From NCBI GenBank assembly GCA_902479065.1, contig CABSNM010000011.1, positions 1-64,000 on the forward strand: a DNA stretch of 64,000 bases, in the 5' to 3' direction. Both the position numbers and the translations under genes were made by a program. How positions within the stretch are numbered: the first letter of the stretch is position 1; each line of letters starts with the position of its first letter. Origin of the DNA: an uncultured Collinsella sp. Its GTDB lineage: Bacteria; Actinomycetota; Coriobacteriia; Coriobacteriales; Coriobacteriaceae. Positions 41,949 through 51,929 of this stretch are shown in pieces. The notes beneath the pieces are model-generated. The model was not told the DNA's origin. It did not search any database and saw nothing but the letters and a program-made list of their open reading frames with translations.

Positions 41949-42479
41949 GTGAGTTATTTGGATCTGGCTCGGGCTCGGTATTCTTGTCGTGAGTTTGAAG
42001 ATCGGGCTGTGGAGCAGGCTGTGGTGGATGCCATTGTTGAGGCTGGGCGTATTGCTCCTTCTGCTTGTAATAATCATCCAACCCGTGTGATGGTGTTGGA
42101 TACGCCTGAGCTTCTGGAGAAGGCTGCTGCTTGTCAGCCCCGGTTTGCTCGTGATGGGTCTATCTTTGGGGCTCCGCTTGTCTTCCTTATTTGCAGCGTT
42201 ACCGATGACGCTTGGGTGCGCCCGTATGACCAGATGAATTCCAGCGAAATCGATACGTCCATCGTGTGTGATCAGATGATGATGGAGGCCACCGAGCAGG
42301 GCCTGGGAACGTGCTGGGTGTGCCATTTCAAGCCTGAGGTGGCACAGGAGCAGTTCAATCTGTCCAAGGGCGTCTATCCCTATCACATGCTCGTCTGTGG
42401 CTATCCCGCCGACCACATCGCCGATCCCGAGCATCGCGAGGCACGCACCATTCCCCTCTCCGACTTCCTCCTCAAGTAG
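41949..42479 (+). CDS. Nitroreductase family flavoprotein
   Basis: 176 residues from GTG at 41949 (GGAGGG at 7 nt). RARYSCREFEDRAVEQ, IAPSACNNHP and EQGLGTCWVC are typical of short FMN nitroreductases. Probably an NAD(P)H-dependent reductase of unknown substrate. The first 60 codons have unusually T-rich third positions (about 42% G+C by hand count) while the last 60 are ordinary for the window (about 76%), a mosaic hinting at recombination. Confidence 0.87.
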   Translation: MSYLDLARARYSCREFEDRAVEQAVVDAIVEAGRIAPSACNNHPTRVMVLDTPELLEKAAACQPRFARDGSIFGAPLVFLICSVTDDAWVRPYDQMNSSEIDTSIVCDQMMMEATEQGLGTCWVCHFKPEVAQEQFNLSKGVYPYHMLVCGYPADHIADPEHREARTIPLSDFLLK

Positions 42480-42527
42480 ATTTTTGGGACATGCCTTAAA
42501 ACCTACCCTTGACCGCTCACCCGTTCG

Positions 42528-42566
42528 CCGAGTTCTGCGCCACCATGTGCAGGGCTCGGTTTTTTA
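42528..42566 (+). terminator. Intrinsic terminator after the nitroreductase
   Basis: CCGAG-tt-CTGC and GCAG-gg-CTCGG form a stem, then TTTTTTATG. Confidence 0.75.
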
Positions 42567-42589
42567 TGTTGCGCGCCCTTGCACAGTCA

Positions 42590-42620
42590 TAAAAAAGGAC
42601 CCGCAAGCTGCGGGTCCTTT
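42590..42620 (-). terminator. Intrinsic terminator after divIVA
   Basis: AAAGGACCCGCA-gct-TGCGGGTCCTTT then TTTATG on the minus strand; perfect 12-bp stem. Confidence 0.9.
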
Positions 42621-42646
42621 CGAGGCACTAAATTGTAGGCCGAATG

Positions 42647-43321
42647 TTAGTCCAGGTCGTCGGCAGCGAAGTTGTCGATCGGGGCGAAGGGATCGGCCAC
42701 GGGGACAACCGGGTCAGCGACGGGCAGCGGCTCGGCGGGAACAGTCACCGCAGGAGAAGCGGCAGAACCGACCGGCGTAGAGGCCATCAGATCGGCCGGG
42801 AAGGAGTTCTGGGCATCGTCCATAAAGTGCTGGATGAGCTTGAGATACTCGGCCTTGAACTCCTCACGGGAAGCTTTGAGACGATCGATCTCCTCGAGCT
42901 CGGCCTGCTTTTCGGTCAGAGCCTGGCGGATAACCTCGCGGGCCTTGGCGTCAGCCTCGTTGCGGATACGCTCAGCGTTCTCGTTGGCATCGTTGACGAT
43001 GGTCTCAGCGGTCTGCTGGGCAGCGATCAGGGCAGCGGAAATCTGGCGCTCCTGAGCGGAGAAGTCGGGTGCGGGAGCGGCCACAGGGGCGGCGGGAACG
43101 GCCTGCGCAGCAGCATCCTGAGCCTGAGCAAGCTGGGCCTGCGTGTCGGCGAGCTGCTGCTCGGTGGCGGTCAGACGACCCTTAAGATCGACGATCTTGG
43201 CGAGCATGGCGTCGACCTCAGAGGACAGGGTCTCCAGGAAGACGTCGACCTCGGCGGGATCGTAGCCGCGCTTGGCCTCAGAGAAGGTCTGAGCCTGAAT
43301 GTCAGCAGGGGTAATAGCCAT
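42647..43321 (-). CDS. divIVA: DivIVA-domain cell division / polarity protein
   Basis: 224 residues. The N-terminal DivIVA lipid-binding module (ITPADIQAQTFSEAKRGYDPAEVDVFLETL) is followed by coiled coils at about 30-70 and 85-170, separated by an Ala/Pro linker, and by a Pro/Ala/Asp tail. It recognises negative membrane curvature at septa and poles. Last gene of the ylm-type cluster, 60 nt after yggT; ribosome site AAAGGAG. Confidence 0.9.
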   Translation of the reverse strand: MAITPADIQAQTFSEAKRGYDPAEVDVFLETLSSEVDAMLAKIVDLKGRLTATEQQLADTQAQLAQAQDAAAQAVPAAPVAAPAPDFSAQERQISAALIAAQQTAETIVNDANENAERIRNEADAKAREVIRQALTEKQAELEEIDRLKASREEFKAEYLKLIQHFMDDAQNSFPADLMASTPVGSAASPAVTVPAEPLPVADPVVPVADPFAPIDNFAADDLD

Positions 43322-43383
43322 AACAAGTTCTCCTTTATCTTCGCCTTGGCGCCGTGCGCCCGACGTGAGTTACTAAGCCAGTT

Positions 43384-43641
43384 TTATATGAGTATACCTA
43401 TAAGAAGTTGTAGAACCAGCTTCTGCACCAACTGCAACGCAATAATCGCAACGACCGGTGAAAAATCGACGCCGCCCATGGGCGGGATAAACCGGCGGAA
43501 CAAATTGAGCCACGGGCCGCACACGCTATCGAGGACGGCGGCGATATCCTGTAGCAATCCACCCTGTTTCATAGGGATCCACGTCATAAGGCAGTAGACC
43601 ACGATGAGCGTGGAGTAGAAGTTGAACAGCGTATTGACCAA
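43384..43641 (-). CDS. yggT: YggT family membrane protein (YlmG)
   Basis: At least 85 residues with two membrane helices and the family motif FRRFIPPMGGVDFSPVVAIIALQLVQ. The only canonical start in frame is TTG at 43639-43641, which lacks a ribosome site and cuts into the first helix. Extending upstream, GAGGAG is followed 6 nt later by ATC (43663-43665) and the peptide would begin INIYTIVQLVNTLFNF, which fits the family better. Either ATC serves as a rare start or the true ATG has been mutated. Located between sepF and divIVA as in Gram-positive ylm clusters. Confidence 0.85.
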   Translation of the reverse strand: MVNTLFNFYSTLIVVYCLMTWIPMKQGGLLQDIAAVLDSVCGPWLNLFRRFIPPMGGVDFSPVVAIIALQLVQKLVLQLLIGILI

Positions 43642-43686
43642 CTGGACAATGGTGTAGATGTTGATGAGAATCTCCTCGTCTTGTCT

Positions 43687-44412
43687 TTACTTAAGGTAGC
43701 CGTCGGCACGGAGCTTTTTGAGGTCCGAATCCTTGACCTCGCAACCGGCGGGCAGCACCATAAACACGCGATCGCCCACCTCTTTGACGGTGGCACCCAG
43801 GCCGCAGGCAAAGCCGTAAGAGAAGTCCAGGACGCGCTTGGCGACCTCGGTACGAACGCCCACAAAAATCAGCGCGACAGGCTGCTTGGTGCGCACGCGG
43901 CGCACGACGGTCTCCACGTCGTCATAGCTCTCGGGGCGCAGGACATAAGCCGGCAGCTGCGGCGTAGCATTGATGATGTTGCTCGCATACGCCGAGGCAT
44001 CGCTCGGTGAGGGAGCGGGTGCGGGGGCAGCAGCGCGGGCACGCGTGCTCTCGGCGTAGCTCGACGGCGTATCGTAGGCACCGGGACGATAACCGCCCGC
44101 AACCGTCTCCTGCGAGCGCGATGGCGGGTTGTAGGTCGTAGCGTGGCGAGAATCGTCGCCGACCAGCTGACCGGAGCGCGTGTACACGGCCACCGACTCG
44201 GCCTCGCCGCGGCGCGTCTGACCCAACAGGCCGTTGCTCGGCTCATCCTGGGTGTAGAAGCCCTCGCCCGAGGCACCGCTGTAACCGTTGTTCTGGTAGC
44301 CGTCGTCATAGCCATCATCGTAGCCGTAGTCGTCGTCCTGACCATAACCCTGGTCGTAACCCTGCTGGCCGCCCAGGTGCATCTTATTTTTAATCTCGTC
44401 AAGGAAGCCCAT
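43687..44412 (-). CDS. sepF: Cell division protein SepF
   Basis: 241 residues. The N-terminal amphipathic helix MGFLDEIKNKMHL is the membrane anchor, followed by a Gly/Tyr/Asp-rich flexible linker with repeated DDGY units and a C-terminal SepF (DUF552) domain (RPESYDDVETVVRRVRTKQPVALIF...). SepF tethers FtsZ to the membrane. With no ftsA next to ftsZ, this is likely the principal Z-ring anchor. Starts after AGAGGA. Confidence 0.93.
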   Translation of the reverse strand: MGFLDEIKNKMHLGGQQGYDQGYGQDDDYGYDDGYDDGYQNNGYSGASGEGFYTQDEPSNGLLGQTRRGEAESVAVYTRSGQLVGDDSRHATTYNPPSRSQETVAGGYRPGAYDTPSSYAESTRARAAAPAPAPSPSDASAYASNIINATPQLPAYVLRPESYDDVETVVRRVRTKQPVALIFVGVRTEVAKRVLDFSYGFACGLGATVKEVGDRVFMVLPAGCEVKDSDLKKLRADGYLK

Positions 44413-44472
44413 GGTTGTGTCCTCTCGCGGTTTAGTGCAGGCGCTCCGATAATCAGTGCGCACTTCAGAGCC

Positions 44473-45210
44473 TTATTTTACTGCAAACTCCGGGCTAAAT
44501 ACTACCCTGCCCAGGCGAACGAGCGTAGAGCCTTCCTCAAGGGCAGGCTCAAAGTCCTCGCTCATGCCGCAGGAAAGTTCGGGCAGGTTCAGGTCGGAGT
44601 GCGTCGCCTCAAGCTCATCCCTTAGCTCGCGAAGTCCGGCAAAGGTGCGGCGCGCCACATCCTTATTCCCCCGTGGCGCCATAGTCATAAGGCCCTGCAC
44701 ACAAATTCCCTCAAGCTCCGCAAGCTCACCCGCGGCGTCTCGAATCTCGTCGGGCGAAAAGCCGCCCTTGGACTCCTCGCCGCTCACATTGACCTCAATC
44801 AGCACGCGCTGGGGGCCGGAGAGCTCGCCCGCCTCAATCTTGCGGACCGCACGGCTCGAGATAGCCTGAGCCAAATGCAGCGAGCTTACCGAATGAATCA
44901 GCTCGGCCGAGCCCAGAACGGCATTGATCTTGTTGGTCTGCAGGTTGCCGATCATATCGAAGCGCACCTCGGGTAGCTCCGGATGCTCCGCGAGGCCCGC
45001 AAGCTTGCGAACGAGCTCCTGCGGGCGGTTCTCGGCAAAATGGCGATACCCCGCCTGGATAGCGGCAACGGTCTCATCGACGCCAACAGTCTTGGAGACG
45101 GCAATCAGGCGCGCGGCATCGTGGGGACGGCCCGCGCGATCGAGCGCCGCATAAAAACGCTCCAGAATCTGCTCGCGGCGAGCGCGCATCAAGTCCAAAT
45201 AGTTATCCAT
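44473..45210 (-). CDS. yggS: PLP homeostasis protein YggS (YlmE)
   Basis: 245 residues of the alanine-racemase-like TIM barrel without its second domain. The PLP lysine is K40 in LIAVSKTVG; HFAENRPQEL, HMIGNLQTNKIN-like FDMIGNLQTNKI and SGEESKGGF are typical. It buffers pyridoxal phosphate. ATG at 45208-45210 preferred over a TTG two codons upstream because of GGAGG spacing. In other Gram-positives it follows ylmD; here the pst operon stands between. Confidence 0.93.
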   Translation of the reverse strand: MDNYLDLMRARREQILERFYAALDRAGRPHDAARLIAVSKTVGVDETVAAIQAGYRHFAENRPQELVRKLAGLAEHPELPEVRFDMIGNLQTNKINAVLGSAELIHSVSSLHLAQAISSRAVRKIEAGELSGPQRVLIEVNVSGEESKGGFSPDEIRDAAGELAELEGICVQGLMTMAPRGNKDVARRTFAGLRELRDELEATHSDLNLPELSCGMSEDFEPALEEGSTLVRLGRVVFSPEFAVK

Positions 45211-45260
45211 TGCCAATCGCCTCCGCTAACAGCCATACAAGTAGTCTCATGCTAACGCAA

Positions 45261-45292
45261 GAGCGCGGCCTCGCATGTGCAAGGCCGCGCTC
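45261..45292 (-). terminator. Hairpin after phoU, probable terminator
   Basis: GAGCGCGGCCT and AGGCCGCGCTC pair perfectly around 10 nt; the T-run on the minus strand is weak (TTGCGTT). Confidence 0.65.
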
Positions 45293-45330
45293 ACTTAGGT
45301 ATTTACAATCTTTCGACGAACGGAGCTGCC

Positions 45331-46188
45331 CTACTCCTCATCATCCTCGGTGTCATCCTCGTCCTCGAGGTGCTCGAGCAGGTAGCGAAGACCCTCGCTC
45401 ACCTCGTTAGCGGGCACTTTGGCAACATAGTGTGCATCGACGGCAGGCCTCATGATGACGCCCTCGCCCGAAGGCACGCGCATGCTCTCGAGCTCATCCT
45501 CATCCGTACGGGCGATATCGCCGGCAGTCATACGCTGTCCGGTCAAAAGGAAGGTCAGGCGGCAGGCGGCATCGATCGAAATCGAGGCGATGCGATCGAG
45601 GTAGCGCGAGACCATGATGGCGCGGCGCAGGTCGTCATAGTTGCTGTCGTCGTCCATAAAATCGCCCGTGTCCATGCGGTTGAAAGTACGGAAGAACTTC
45701 TCATAGGCCGCGTGCACCGGCTCGTCCTCGACGGCCAGATTGCAGATGATGGACATGTCGTTGGTGACGAGCGCAGAAAGCGACGAACCCAGCACCTGGT
45801 AAACAGCCTCGGCCTCGGCCTCAACCGTACCGACAAGTTCCTGGGGCAGCGAGATGTCGGCCTTGACCATGTGACGCGTGGCGCGGCAGATCTGGCGAAC
45901 CTTATCGGTCATGCGCTGCAGGTTAAAGTCGACGTAGATGATCGTCTGCAGCAAGCGGAAGTCGGAGGCGACCGGCGACTGCGTAGCGATCAGGTTGTAG
46001 CACACGGCCTCCAAGTTGGCGCAGCGCGCGTCAATCGAAAGCGTGCGCTTCTTGGTCTTGGTGGCGAGCTTGCGGTCATCGGTCACATAGGCCTTCAAGG
46101 CGTCGTGAAGAGCCAGATCGACGGCCTCGTAGATGCTCAGCATCTCGTGACGGGCCTCGATGAGCTGACGGGAAAACAGTTTGCGCAT
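45331..46188 (-). CDS. phoU: Phosphate signalling protein PhoU
   Basis: 285 residues with the two PhoU helical repeats (VASDFRLLQTIIYVDFNLQRMTDKV and LRRAIMVSRYLDRIASISIDAA contain the metal-binding E/D-rich helices) and an added C-terminal tail of about 60 residues ending in acidic EDEDDTEDDEE. It restrains Pst transport and Pho signalling. Last gene of the pst operon, 92 nt after pstB; ribosome site GGAG. Confidence 0.92.
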   Translation of the reverse strand: MRKLFSRQLIEARHEMLSIYEAVDLALHDALKAYVTDDRKLATKTKKRTLSIDARCANLEAVCYNLIATQSPVASDFRLLQTIIYVDFNLQRMTDKVRQICRATRHMVKADISLPQELVGTVEAEAEAVYQVLGSSLSALVTNDMSIICNLAVEDEPVHAAYEKFFRTFNRMDTGDFMDDDSNYDDLRRAIMVSRYLDRIASISIDAACRLTFLLTGQRMTAGDIARTDEDELESMRVPSGEGVIMRPAVDAHYVAKVPANEVSEGLRYLLEHLEDEDDTEDDEE

Positions 46189-46280
46189 GGTTCACTCCAA
46201 TCAGTTGGGTGCGGTCATGCCGCCCGCACAGTGAATACGCACCGGACCAGGTCCGATCGGATTGGGACTAGTCGCACCGA

Positions 46281-47084
<804 letters not shown>

Positions 47085-47096
47085 GGGACTCCTTAA

Positions 47097-48002
47097 CTAG
47101 CGGCGCTTGCGCGACAGATAACGCGCAAACAGGTTGAAGGCCAGAATAATCGCCATCAGCAAAAGCGCAGTGCCGTAGGCTGCGTTCATGTTGATGCCGT
47201 CATTGGCAAGCAGATAAAGGTGAACGGTCATGGGACGACCGGAATCGAGCGGCGAAATAGGCAGGTTGATGGCCTGACCCATGGTGTAGAGCACCACGGC
47301 GGTCTCGCCGATGGCGCGGCCGATGGCAAGCACGATGCCGGTAGCGATGCGGCCAAAAGCCGAAGGAAGCACGATCTTGGAGACGACCTGCCACTTGGTG
47401 GCGCCCAGGCCATACGCACCCCAACGGATATAGCGCGGAACAGCGCGGATTGCCTCCTCGGTGGTGCGCATGACGATGGGGAGCATCAGAAGTGCCAGCG
47501 CCAAAGCGGCCGAGACCATCGAAAGGCCCAGACCCATAGCCTCGACAAACAAGGCATAGCCAAAGAGGCCCATAACGATGGAGGGTACCGAGGCCAAGGC
47601 ATCGGCAGCATAGCGAATGATGTCGACAATCTTGCCCTGCTTGGCATATTCGGCCAGATAGACCGCAGCCAGGACGGCAACCGGCGTGCAGATGAGCATG
47701 GCGAGCGCCGTTACGTAGATGGTCGAGACGATCGTGGGCCAAATGCCGCCTTCGGCGTTGACGCCCTGCGGCCAGCCAAAGATAAAGTCGAGCGAGATAT
47801 GCGGCAGGCCGTTGATGACCACGTAGGCGATGATGGCGATCAGCACCAGCGTGGTGATATAGGCCGCGGCGCGAAACACGCCGAGCATGATCTTGTTGGA
47901 GAGGTCCTTGTTGATGCGGCCCTTCTTGCCATGGGAAAGGGCACGCTTGATGCGCTCGCGCGACGAGGTCGTATCGACCGTCGTGTCAACGGAATCGGAC
48001 AT
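47097..48002 (-). CDS. pstA: Phosphate ABC transporter permease PstA
   Basis: 301 residues, six membrane spans, with the inner-membrane component motif in YGLGATKWQVVSKIVLPSA and the ETAVVLYTMG segment. Pairs with PstC. Separated from pstC by 3 nt; the ribosome site GAGGGGG lies inside the end of pstC. Confidence 0.94.
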   Translation of the reverse strand: MSDSVDTTVDTTSSRERIKRALSHGKKGRINKDLSNKIMLGVFRAAAYITTLVLIAIIAYVVINGLPHISLDFIFGWPQGVNAEGGIWPTIVSTIYVTALAMLICTPVAVLAAVYLAEYAKQGKIVDIIRYAADALASVPSIVMGLFGYALFVEAMGLGLSMVSAALALALLMLPIVMRTTEEAIRAVPRYIRWGAYGLGATKWQVVSKIVLPSAFGRIATGIVLAIGRAIGETAVVLYTMGQAINLPISPLDSGRPMTVHLYLLANDGINMNAAYGTALLLMAIILAFNLFARYLSRKRR

Positions 48003-48005
48003 AGC

Positions 48006-48938
48006 CTACCCCCTCTTCTTGGAAATCAGGCGGACGATACCCACCAGTGCAGCGGAGATGATAAACAAGACAACGCCCATGCCAAACAGAGCCGAGCGGT
48101 GCAGGCCCGAGGAATAACTCATATCGAGCGCGATCTGACTCGTGAGCGTTGAGATAGGGCTCGAGATGCTATCCGGAATGACCGGGGCGTTGCCCACGAC
48201 CATGAGCACGGCCATGGTCTCACCGATGGCGCGACCCATGCCCAAGACAATCGCATCGACGATACCCAACTTGGCTGCAGGCAGCACGACTTTGTAGATG
48301 GTCTGCCACTTGGTGGCACCCATGGCATAGGATGCCTCGCGAATGCCCATGGGAATGGAATTGAGGGCATCGATGGTGAGCGTGGTGATGGTGGGAACGA
48401 TCATGATGGCGAGCACGAACCACGCCGTCAGCGCGCCAAAGCCAAGACCGCCGGTCAGCTGCGCGATAAACGGACGGATGATGACCATGCCAAAGAAGCC
48501 GTAGATGATGGAGGGGATGCCCGCCAGCAGGTCGACGGCGGGGCTGATGAGCCTGCACACGCGCTTGCTGGCGATCTCGACCAGATACACAGCCGTGCCC
48601 ACACCCAGGGGCACACCCATGGCGAGCGCACCGACAGTCACCAGACCAGAACCCGCCAGCAGCGACATAATGCCGTAGTGGCCCTCAGAGGGTGCCCATG
48701 TAAAGCTAAAGAAGTCCGCCAGGCCGATGTCGGTAAAGACCGGCAGCGCCGAGTACGTGGTAAAGACAAAAATCAGGATGACGGTGACGACCGCCAAGAA
48801 CGCGCAGGCAAAGAAGATCCACTGCAGCGCCTTCTCCTTAAGATAGGTGCTGCGCGACACCAACGCCAACTCACGCTTTTTGGGCACCCGGGTCTCCTGC
48901 TCAATCTGGGGGGTTTCCTGTGCTTCCACGCTACTCAC
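48006..48938 (-). CDS. pstC: Phosphate ABC transporter permease PstC
   Basis: 310 residues, six spans; SYAMGATKWQTIYKVVLPAA is the coupling loop and GRAIGETMAVLMVVGNAP is PstC-specific. The start could be GTG at 48938, overlapping pstS by 8 nt, or GTG at 48929, which lies just after the pstS stop and has better spacing from AAAGGGG. Translational coupling with pstS is likely either way. Confidence 0.94.
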   Translation of the reverse strand: MSSVEAQETPQIEQETRVPKKRELALVSRSTYLKEKALQWIFFACAFLAVVTVILIFVFTTYSALPVFTDIGLADFFSFTWAPSEGHYGIMSLLAGSGLVTVGALAMGVPLGVGTAVYLVEIASKRVCRLISPAVDLLAGIPSIIYGFFGMVIIRPFIAQLTGGLGFGALTAWFVLAIMIVPTITTLTIDALNSIPMGIREASYAMGATKWQTIYKVVLPAAKLGIVDAIVLGMGRAIGETMAVLMVVGNAPVIPDSISSPISTLTSQIALDMSYSSGLHRSALFGMGVVLFIISAALVGIVRLISKKRG

Positions 48939-49767
48939 TCCCCTTTCCGTCGTTGGTGACGGGAATAAAGCCCGCCTCGCGAATCTGCTTGTCCATCTTT
49001 TCGGACGTCACATAGTCGATGTAATCCTGCGCCTGCTGCGAAGGCGTCCCCTTCACAAAGAAGTAAAGGTCACGCGAGATGGGATAGCCGCCACTTGCGA
49101 CCGTCTTCTCGGATGCCTCGACATGGTTGACCGAAACGGCCTTGACCGAGGTCTTGGCGTTGAGGCTCTCGACAAAACCCAGCGAGATGTAGCCAATGGC
49201 GCCACGCGAGCGAGACACGACATCGCGCACCTGGCCCGTGCCCGAAAGAACAGCCGAGCGGCGATCGAATGGCGTGCCGTCCATCACGATAGTGCGGAAG
49301 GCCTCGCGCGTACCGGACGCCTCGTCGCGGTTGATAACCTGAATCTTCAGGTCCTCTCCGCCGACTTCTTTCCAGTTGGTGATCTTGCCGGCGTAAATAT
49401 CGCGGAGCTGCTCGGTCGAGAGATTATCGACCGGGTTGTCGTCGTTCACGATGACTGCAATGCCGTCGTGCGCGATAACGATAGGCGTCAGACCCAGGTC
49501 TTGCTCATCGGCGTTGAGGCCACGAGAGGAGCTGGCGATATCGGCGGTGCCGGCGCTAACAGCTTCGATGCCAGCAGATGAGCCAAGGCCGGAGACGAGC
49601 ACGTCGGTGCCGGTCTCCTCTTTAAAGCCCTCGGCCGCGATCTCGGCAATGGGAAGGCACGTCGTAGAGCCGGCAACGGTGATGGAAGAGGTAGAAGATC
49701 CCGAGGAGCAGGCGCACAGCGTGAGCGTGAGCACTGCTGCACTCAGGACCGATGCGATCTTTCTCAT
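48931..49767 (-). CDS. pstS: Phosphate-binding lipoprotein PstS
   Basis: 278 residues from the ATG at 49765-49767. Signal peptide with lipobox ending at C20 (TLTLCAC). Phosphate ligands fall in VAGSTTCLPIAE, SSRGLN and RDEASGTREAF. The ATG overlaps the stop of the preceding gene as ATGA and there is no strong ribosome site, so translation probably depends on re-initiation after ylmD. Confidence 0.95.
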   Translation of the reverse strand: MRKIASVLSAAVLTLTLCACSSGSSTSSITVAGSTTCLPIAEIAAEGFKEETGTDVLVSGLGSSAGIEAVSAGTADIASSSRGLNADEQDLGLTPIVIAHDGIAVIVNDDNPVDNLSTEQLRDIYAGKITNWKEVGGEDLKIQVINRDEASGTREAFRTIVMDGTPFDRRSAVLSGTGQVRDVVSRSRGAIGYISLGFVESLNAKTSVKAVSVNHVEASEKTVASGGYPISRDLYFFVKGTPSQQAQDYIDYVTSEKMDKQIREAGFIPVTNDGKGSE

Positions 49768-50564
49768 AGCATCACGCCGATCGCAGCATGGCGCCCACAG
49801 GTCCCGCCCTCGTTGCGATAGGAATAAAAGCGGTCGTTTTGACGCACGGTGGAAAGTTTGGTGTCCACAATGCCATTCACATCGACACCGGCATCCACCA
49901 GCGCCTCGCGAATGGCGGCGGAAAGATCGAGCATACGAGAAGCAGAGGCATCGATGCACGCGAACTCGGCGGCAAAGCGATCCATAAGTTCTTGGGACAC
50001 CTCATACTCGTCACCCAGGATATGGGGCCCAATATAGGCAGAGATGTCCTCCGGCGTGCAGTCAGCCGCCTCGCAGAGTGCTTGGCTGGCCTTGGCGGAA
50101 ATGCGCGCAATCGTGCCCTTCCAGCCAGAATGCACCACGGCAAAGCCGTTGGGAGCCACCAGCACCACGGGAACACAATCGGCAAAGCAGAGCATCACGG
50201 GCACCTCATGGGCCGTACAGACGATGGCATCGCAGCCCTCTGCAATCTGTTCGCGAATGTTCTCGAGATCGTCGGCGCCGTTCGAGGTCACCGTCACGAC
50301 ATGGTCGCCGTGCACCTGATTGGGAACAAGCAGATTATGCTCGCACTCAGCGGCGCCCATGGCTTCGAGCGCTCGACGACGATTTTCTTGAACAGCAAAG
50401 GGGTCATCGCCTACATGCGAGCCCAGGTTGAGCGAGGAGTACGCATCTTCGGAAACGCCACCGGTGCGCTCGGTAAAGGCAAAGCGAACATCGAGCGTCG
50501 CGCCCTCTACCAACGTAACTCCATCATGGTCGACACGCGAAACGTTGTCCGCACGTGCTGCCAT
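49764..50564 (-). CDS. yfiH: YfiH/YlmD multicopper-like purine nucleosidase family protein
   Basis: 266 residues. Family motifs: NQVHGDHVV, CFADCVPVVL and VHSGWKGTIARI hold the conserved Cys and His metal ligands. Once called laccases, members studied later act on purine nucleosides and correct peptidoglycan errors (E. coli YfiH). First gene of the transcript that continues into pstSCAB-phoU; strong AGGAGG ribosome site, 210 nt after ftsZ. Confidence 0.9.
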   Translation of the reverse strand: MAARADNVSRVDHDGVTLVEGATLDVRFAFTERTGGVSEDAYSSLNLGSHVGDDPFAVQENRRRALEAMGAAECEHNLLVPNQVHGDHVVTVTSNGADDLENIREQIAEGCDAIVCTAHEVPVMLCFADCVPVVLVAPNGFAVVHSGWKGTIARISAKASQALCEAADCTPEDISAYIGPHILGDEYEVSQELMDRFAAEFACIDASASRMLDLSAAIREALVDAGVDVNGIVDTKLSTVRQNDRFYSYRNEGGTCGRHAAIGVML

Positions 50565-50716
50565 ACTAAAGCCTCCTATTACAACAAGTACCGCGGCGTC
50601 GCCGCGCAGTCCGTGTTTATACGGCTGTCATACTTCTTTAAAAGGATACCCGCAGCGGTAGGGACCAAACGTAAAGGGAACGTAAGGAGATTGGAGGCTT
50701 TCGTTTACAAACGAGA

Positions 50717-50749
50717 AACAAAAAGGGCGCATCCATACGGACGCGCCCC
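50717..50749 (-). terminator. Intrinsic terminator after ftsZ
   Basis: GGGCGCGTCC-gtat-GGATGCGCCC then TTTTTGTTT on the minus strand. Confidence 0.9.
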
Positions 50750-50774
50750 TGTGCAAAACAATGCGAAGAACGAC

Positions 50775-51929
50775 TTAGAAGCTGCCGCGCTTGAGGAAGT
50801 CGGGAAGCTCAAACTGATCGTTGCCAAAGTTGGGCAGCTCGGTACCACCGACGTTGCGAGTCGGGGCAGCCTGAGCGGGGCTGGCAGCCGGAGCAGTGCG
50901 CTGCGGCTCAGCAGAAGCAGCAGCCTTGCTCTGGGACTGCTGGGCAGCGAAGAGCTCGTCCTGACGGTTGACGTTGGAGTCGGAGAAGCCCGTAGCGATA
51001 ACGGTGATGCGCACCTGGTCGCCCAGGGACTCGTCAACAACGGTACCGAAGATGATGTTGGCCTCGGGGTCGACAGCATTGGCGACAACGTCGGCGGCGT
51101 CGCTGATCTCCTGGATGCCCAGGTCCTTGGAGCCGGCGATGGAAAGCAGGACGCGCGTGGCGCCATCGATGGAGCTCTCGAGCAGCGGACTGGAGATAGC
51201 CTGCTGGGCAGCGTCGACGGCACGGGTGTCCCCAGAAGCGGTACCGATACCCATCATGGCGGTACCGGCCTGCTTCATGATGGTCTTAACATCGGCGAAG
51301 TCCAGGTTGATGATACCCGGGACGGTGATGAGGTCGGTGATGCCCTGGGTGCCCTGGGAAAGGACGCCATCGGCAATCGCGAACGCCTCGAGCATCGTGG
51401 TCTTCTTCTCGGCGATGTCGAGCAGCTTGTCGTTAGGGATAACGATCATGGTGTCGACGCAATCGGAGAGGGTCTTGATGCCCTCCTCGGCGCTCTTCTT
51501 GCGCTTGCGACCCTCGAAGGTAAAGGGCTTGGTCACGACGGCGACGGTCAGCGCGCCGACCTCGTTCATCGCGATATCGGCAACGATGGGGGCAGCGCCG
51601 GTACCGGTACCACCGCCCTCGCCGCAGGTGATGAACACCATGTCGGCGCCAGCGAGCGCCTCGGCGATATCGTCGCGGGACTCATCGGCAGCCTTGCGGC
51701 CAACCTCGGGGTTGGCGCCGGCGCCCAGGCCGCGGGTAAGGTCGGTGCCGATGTGCACCTTGATATCGGCATCAGAGATCGCGAGCGCCTGAGCATCGGT
51801 GTTGATGGCAACAAACTCGACGCCGCGGATGCCCTCTTCGATCATTCGATTGACCGCGTTGGTACCGCCGCCGCCGACGCCGACCACCTTAATGACGGCA
51901 AGGTAGTTGTTGATCTCTGTCTCGTGCAT
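50775..51929 (-). CDS. ftsZ: Cell division protein FtsZ
   Basis: 384 residues from the ATG at 51927-51929 (GGAGGA). GTP-binding signature GGGTGTG at 105-111, T7 synergy loop in [11 protein letters not shown], Ala/Gln-rich linker at about 315-355, and the C-terminal conserved tail [10 protein letters not shown] that binds SepF/FtsA. Tubulin-like polymer of the Z ring. Separated from ftsQ by 199 nt of AT-rich DNA that probably holds a promoter; no ftsA in between. Confidence 0.97.
   Translation of the reverse strand: MHETEINNYLAVIKVVGVGGGGTNAVNRMIEEGIRGVEFVAINTDAQALAISDADIKVHIGTDLTRGLGAGANPEVGRKAADESRDDIAEALAGADMVFITCGEGGGTGTGAAPIVADIAMNEVGALTVAVVTKPFTFEGRKRKKSAEEGIKTLSDCVDTMIVIPNDKLLDIAEKKTTMLEAFAIADGVLSQGTQGITDLITVPGIINLDFADVKTIMKQAGTAMMGIGTASGDTRAVDAAQQAISSPLLESSIDGATRVLLSIAGSKDLGIQEISDAADVVANAVDPEANIIFGTVVDESLGDQVRITVIATGFSDSNVNRQDELFAAQQSQSKAAASAEPQRTAPAASPAQAAPTRNVGGTELPNFGNDQFELPDFLKRGSF

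Noticed and set aside
41743..42081. Pro/Gln-rich minus-strand ORF opposite the nitroreductase
   Set aside because: It begins inside and opposite the nitroreductase and ends in the inverted repeat; its composition follows from the T/G-rich sense strand.
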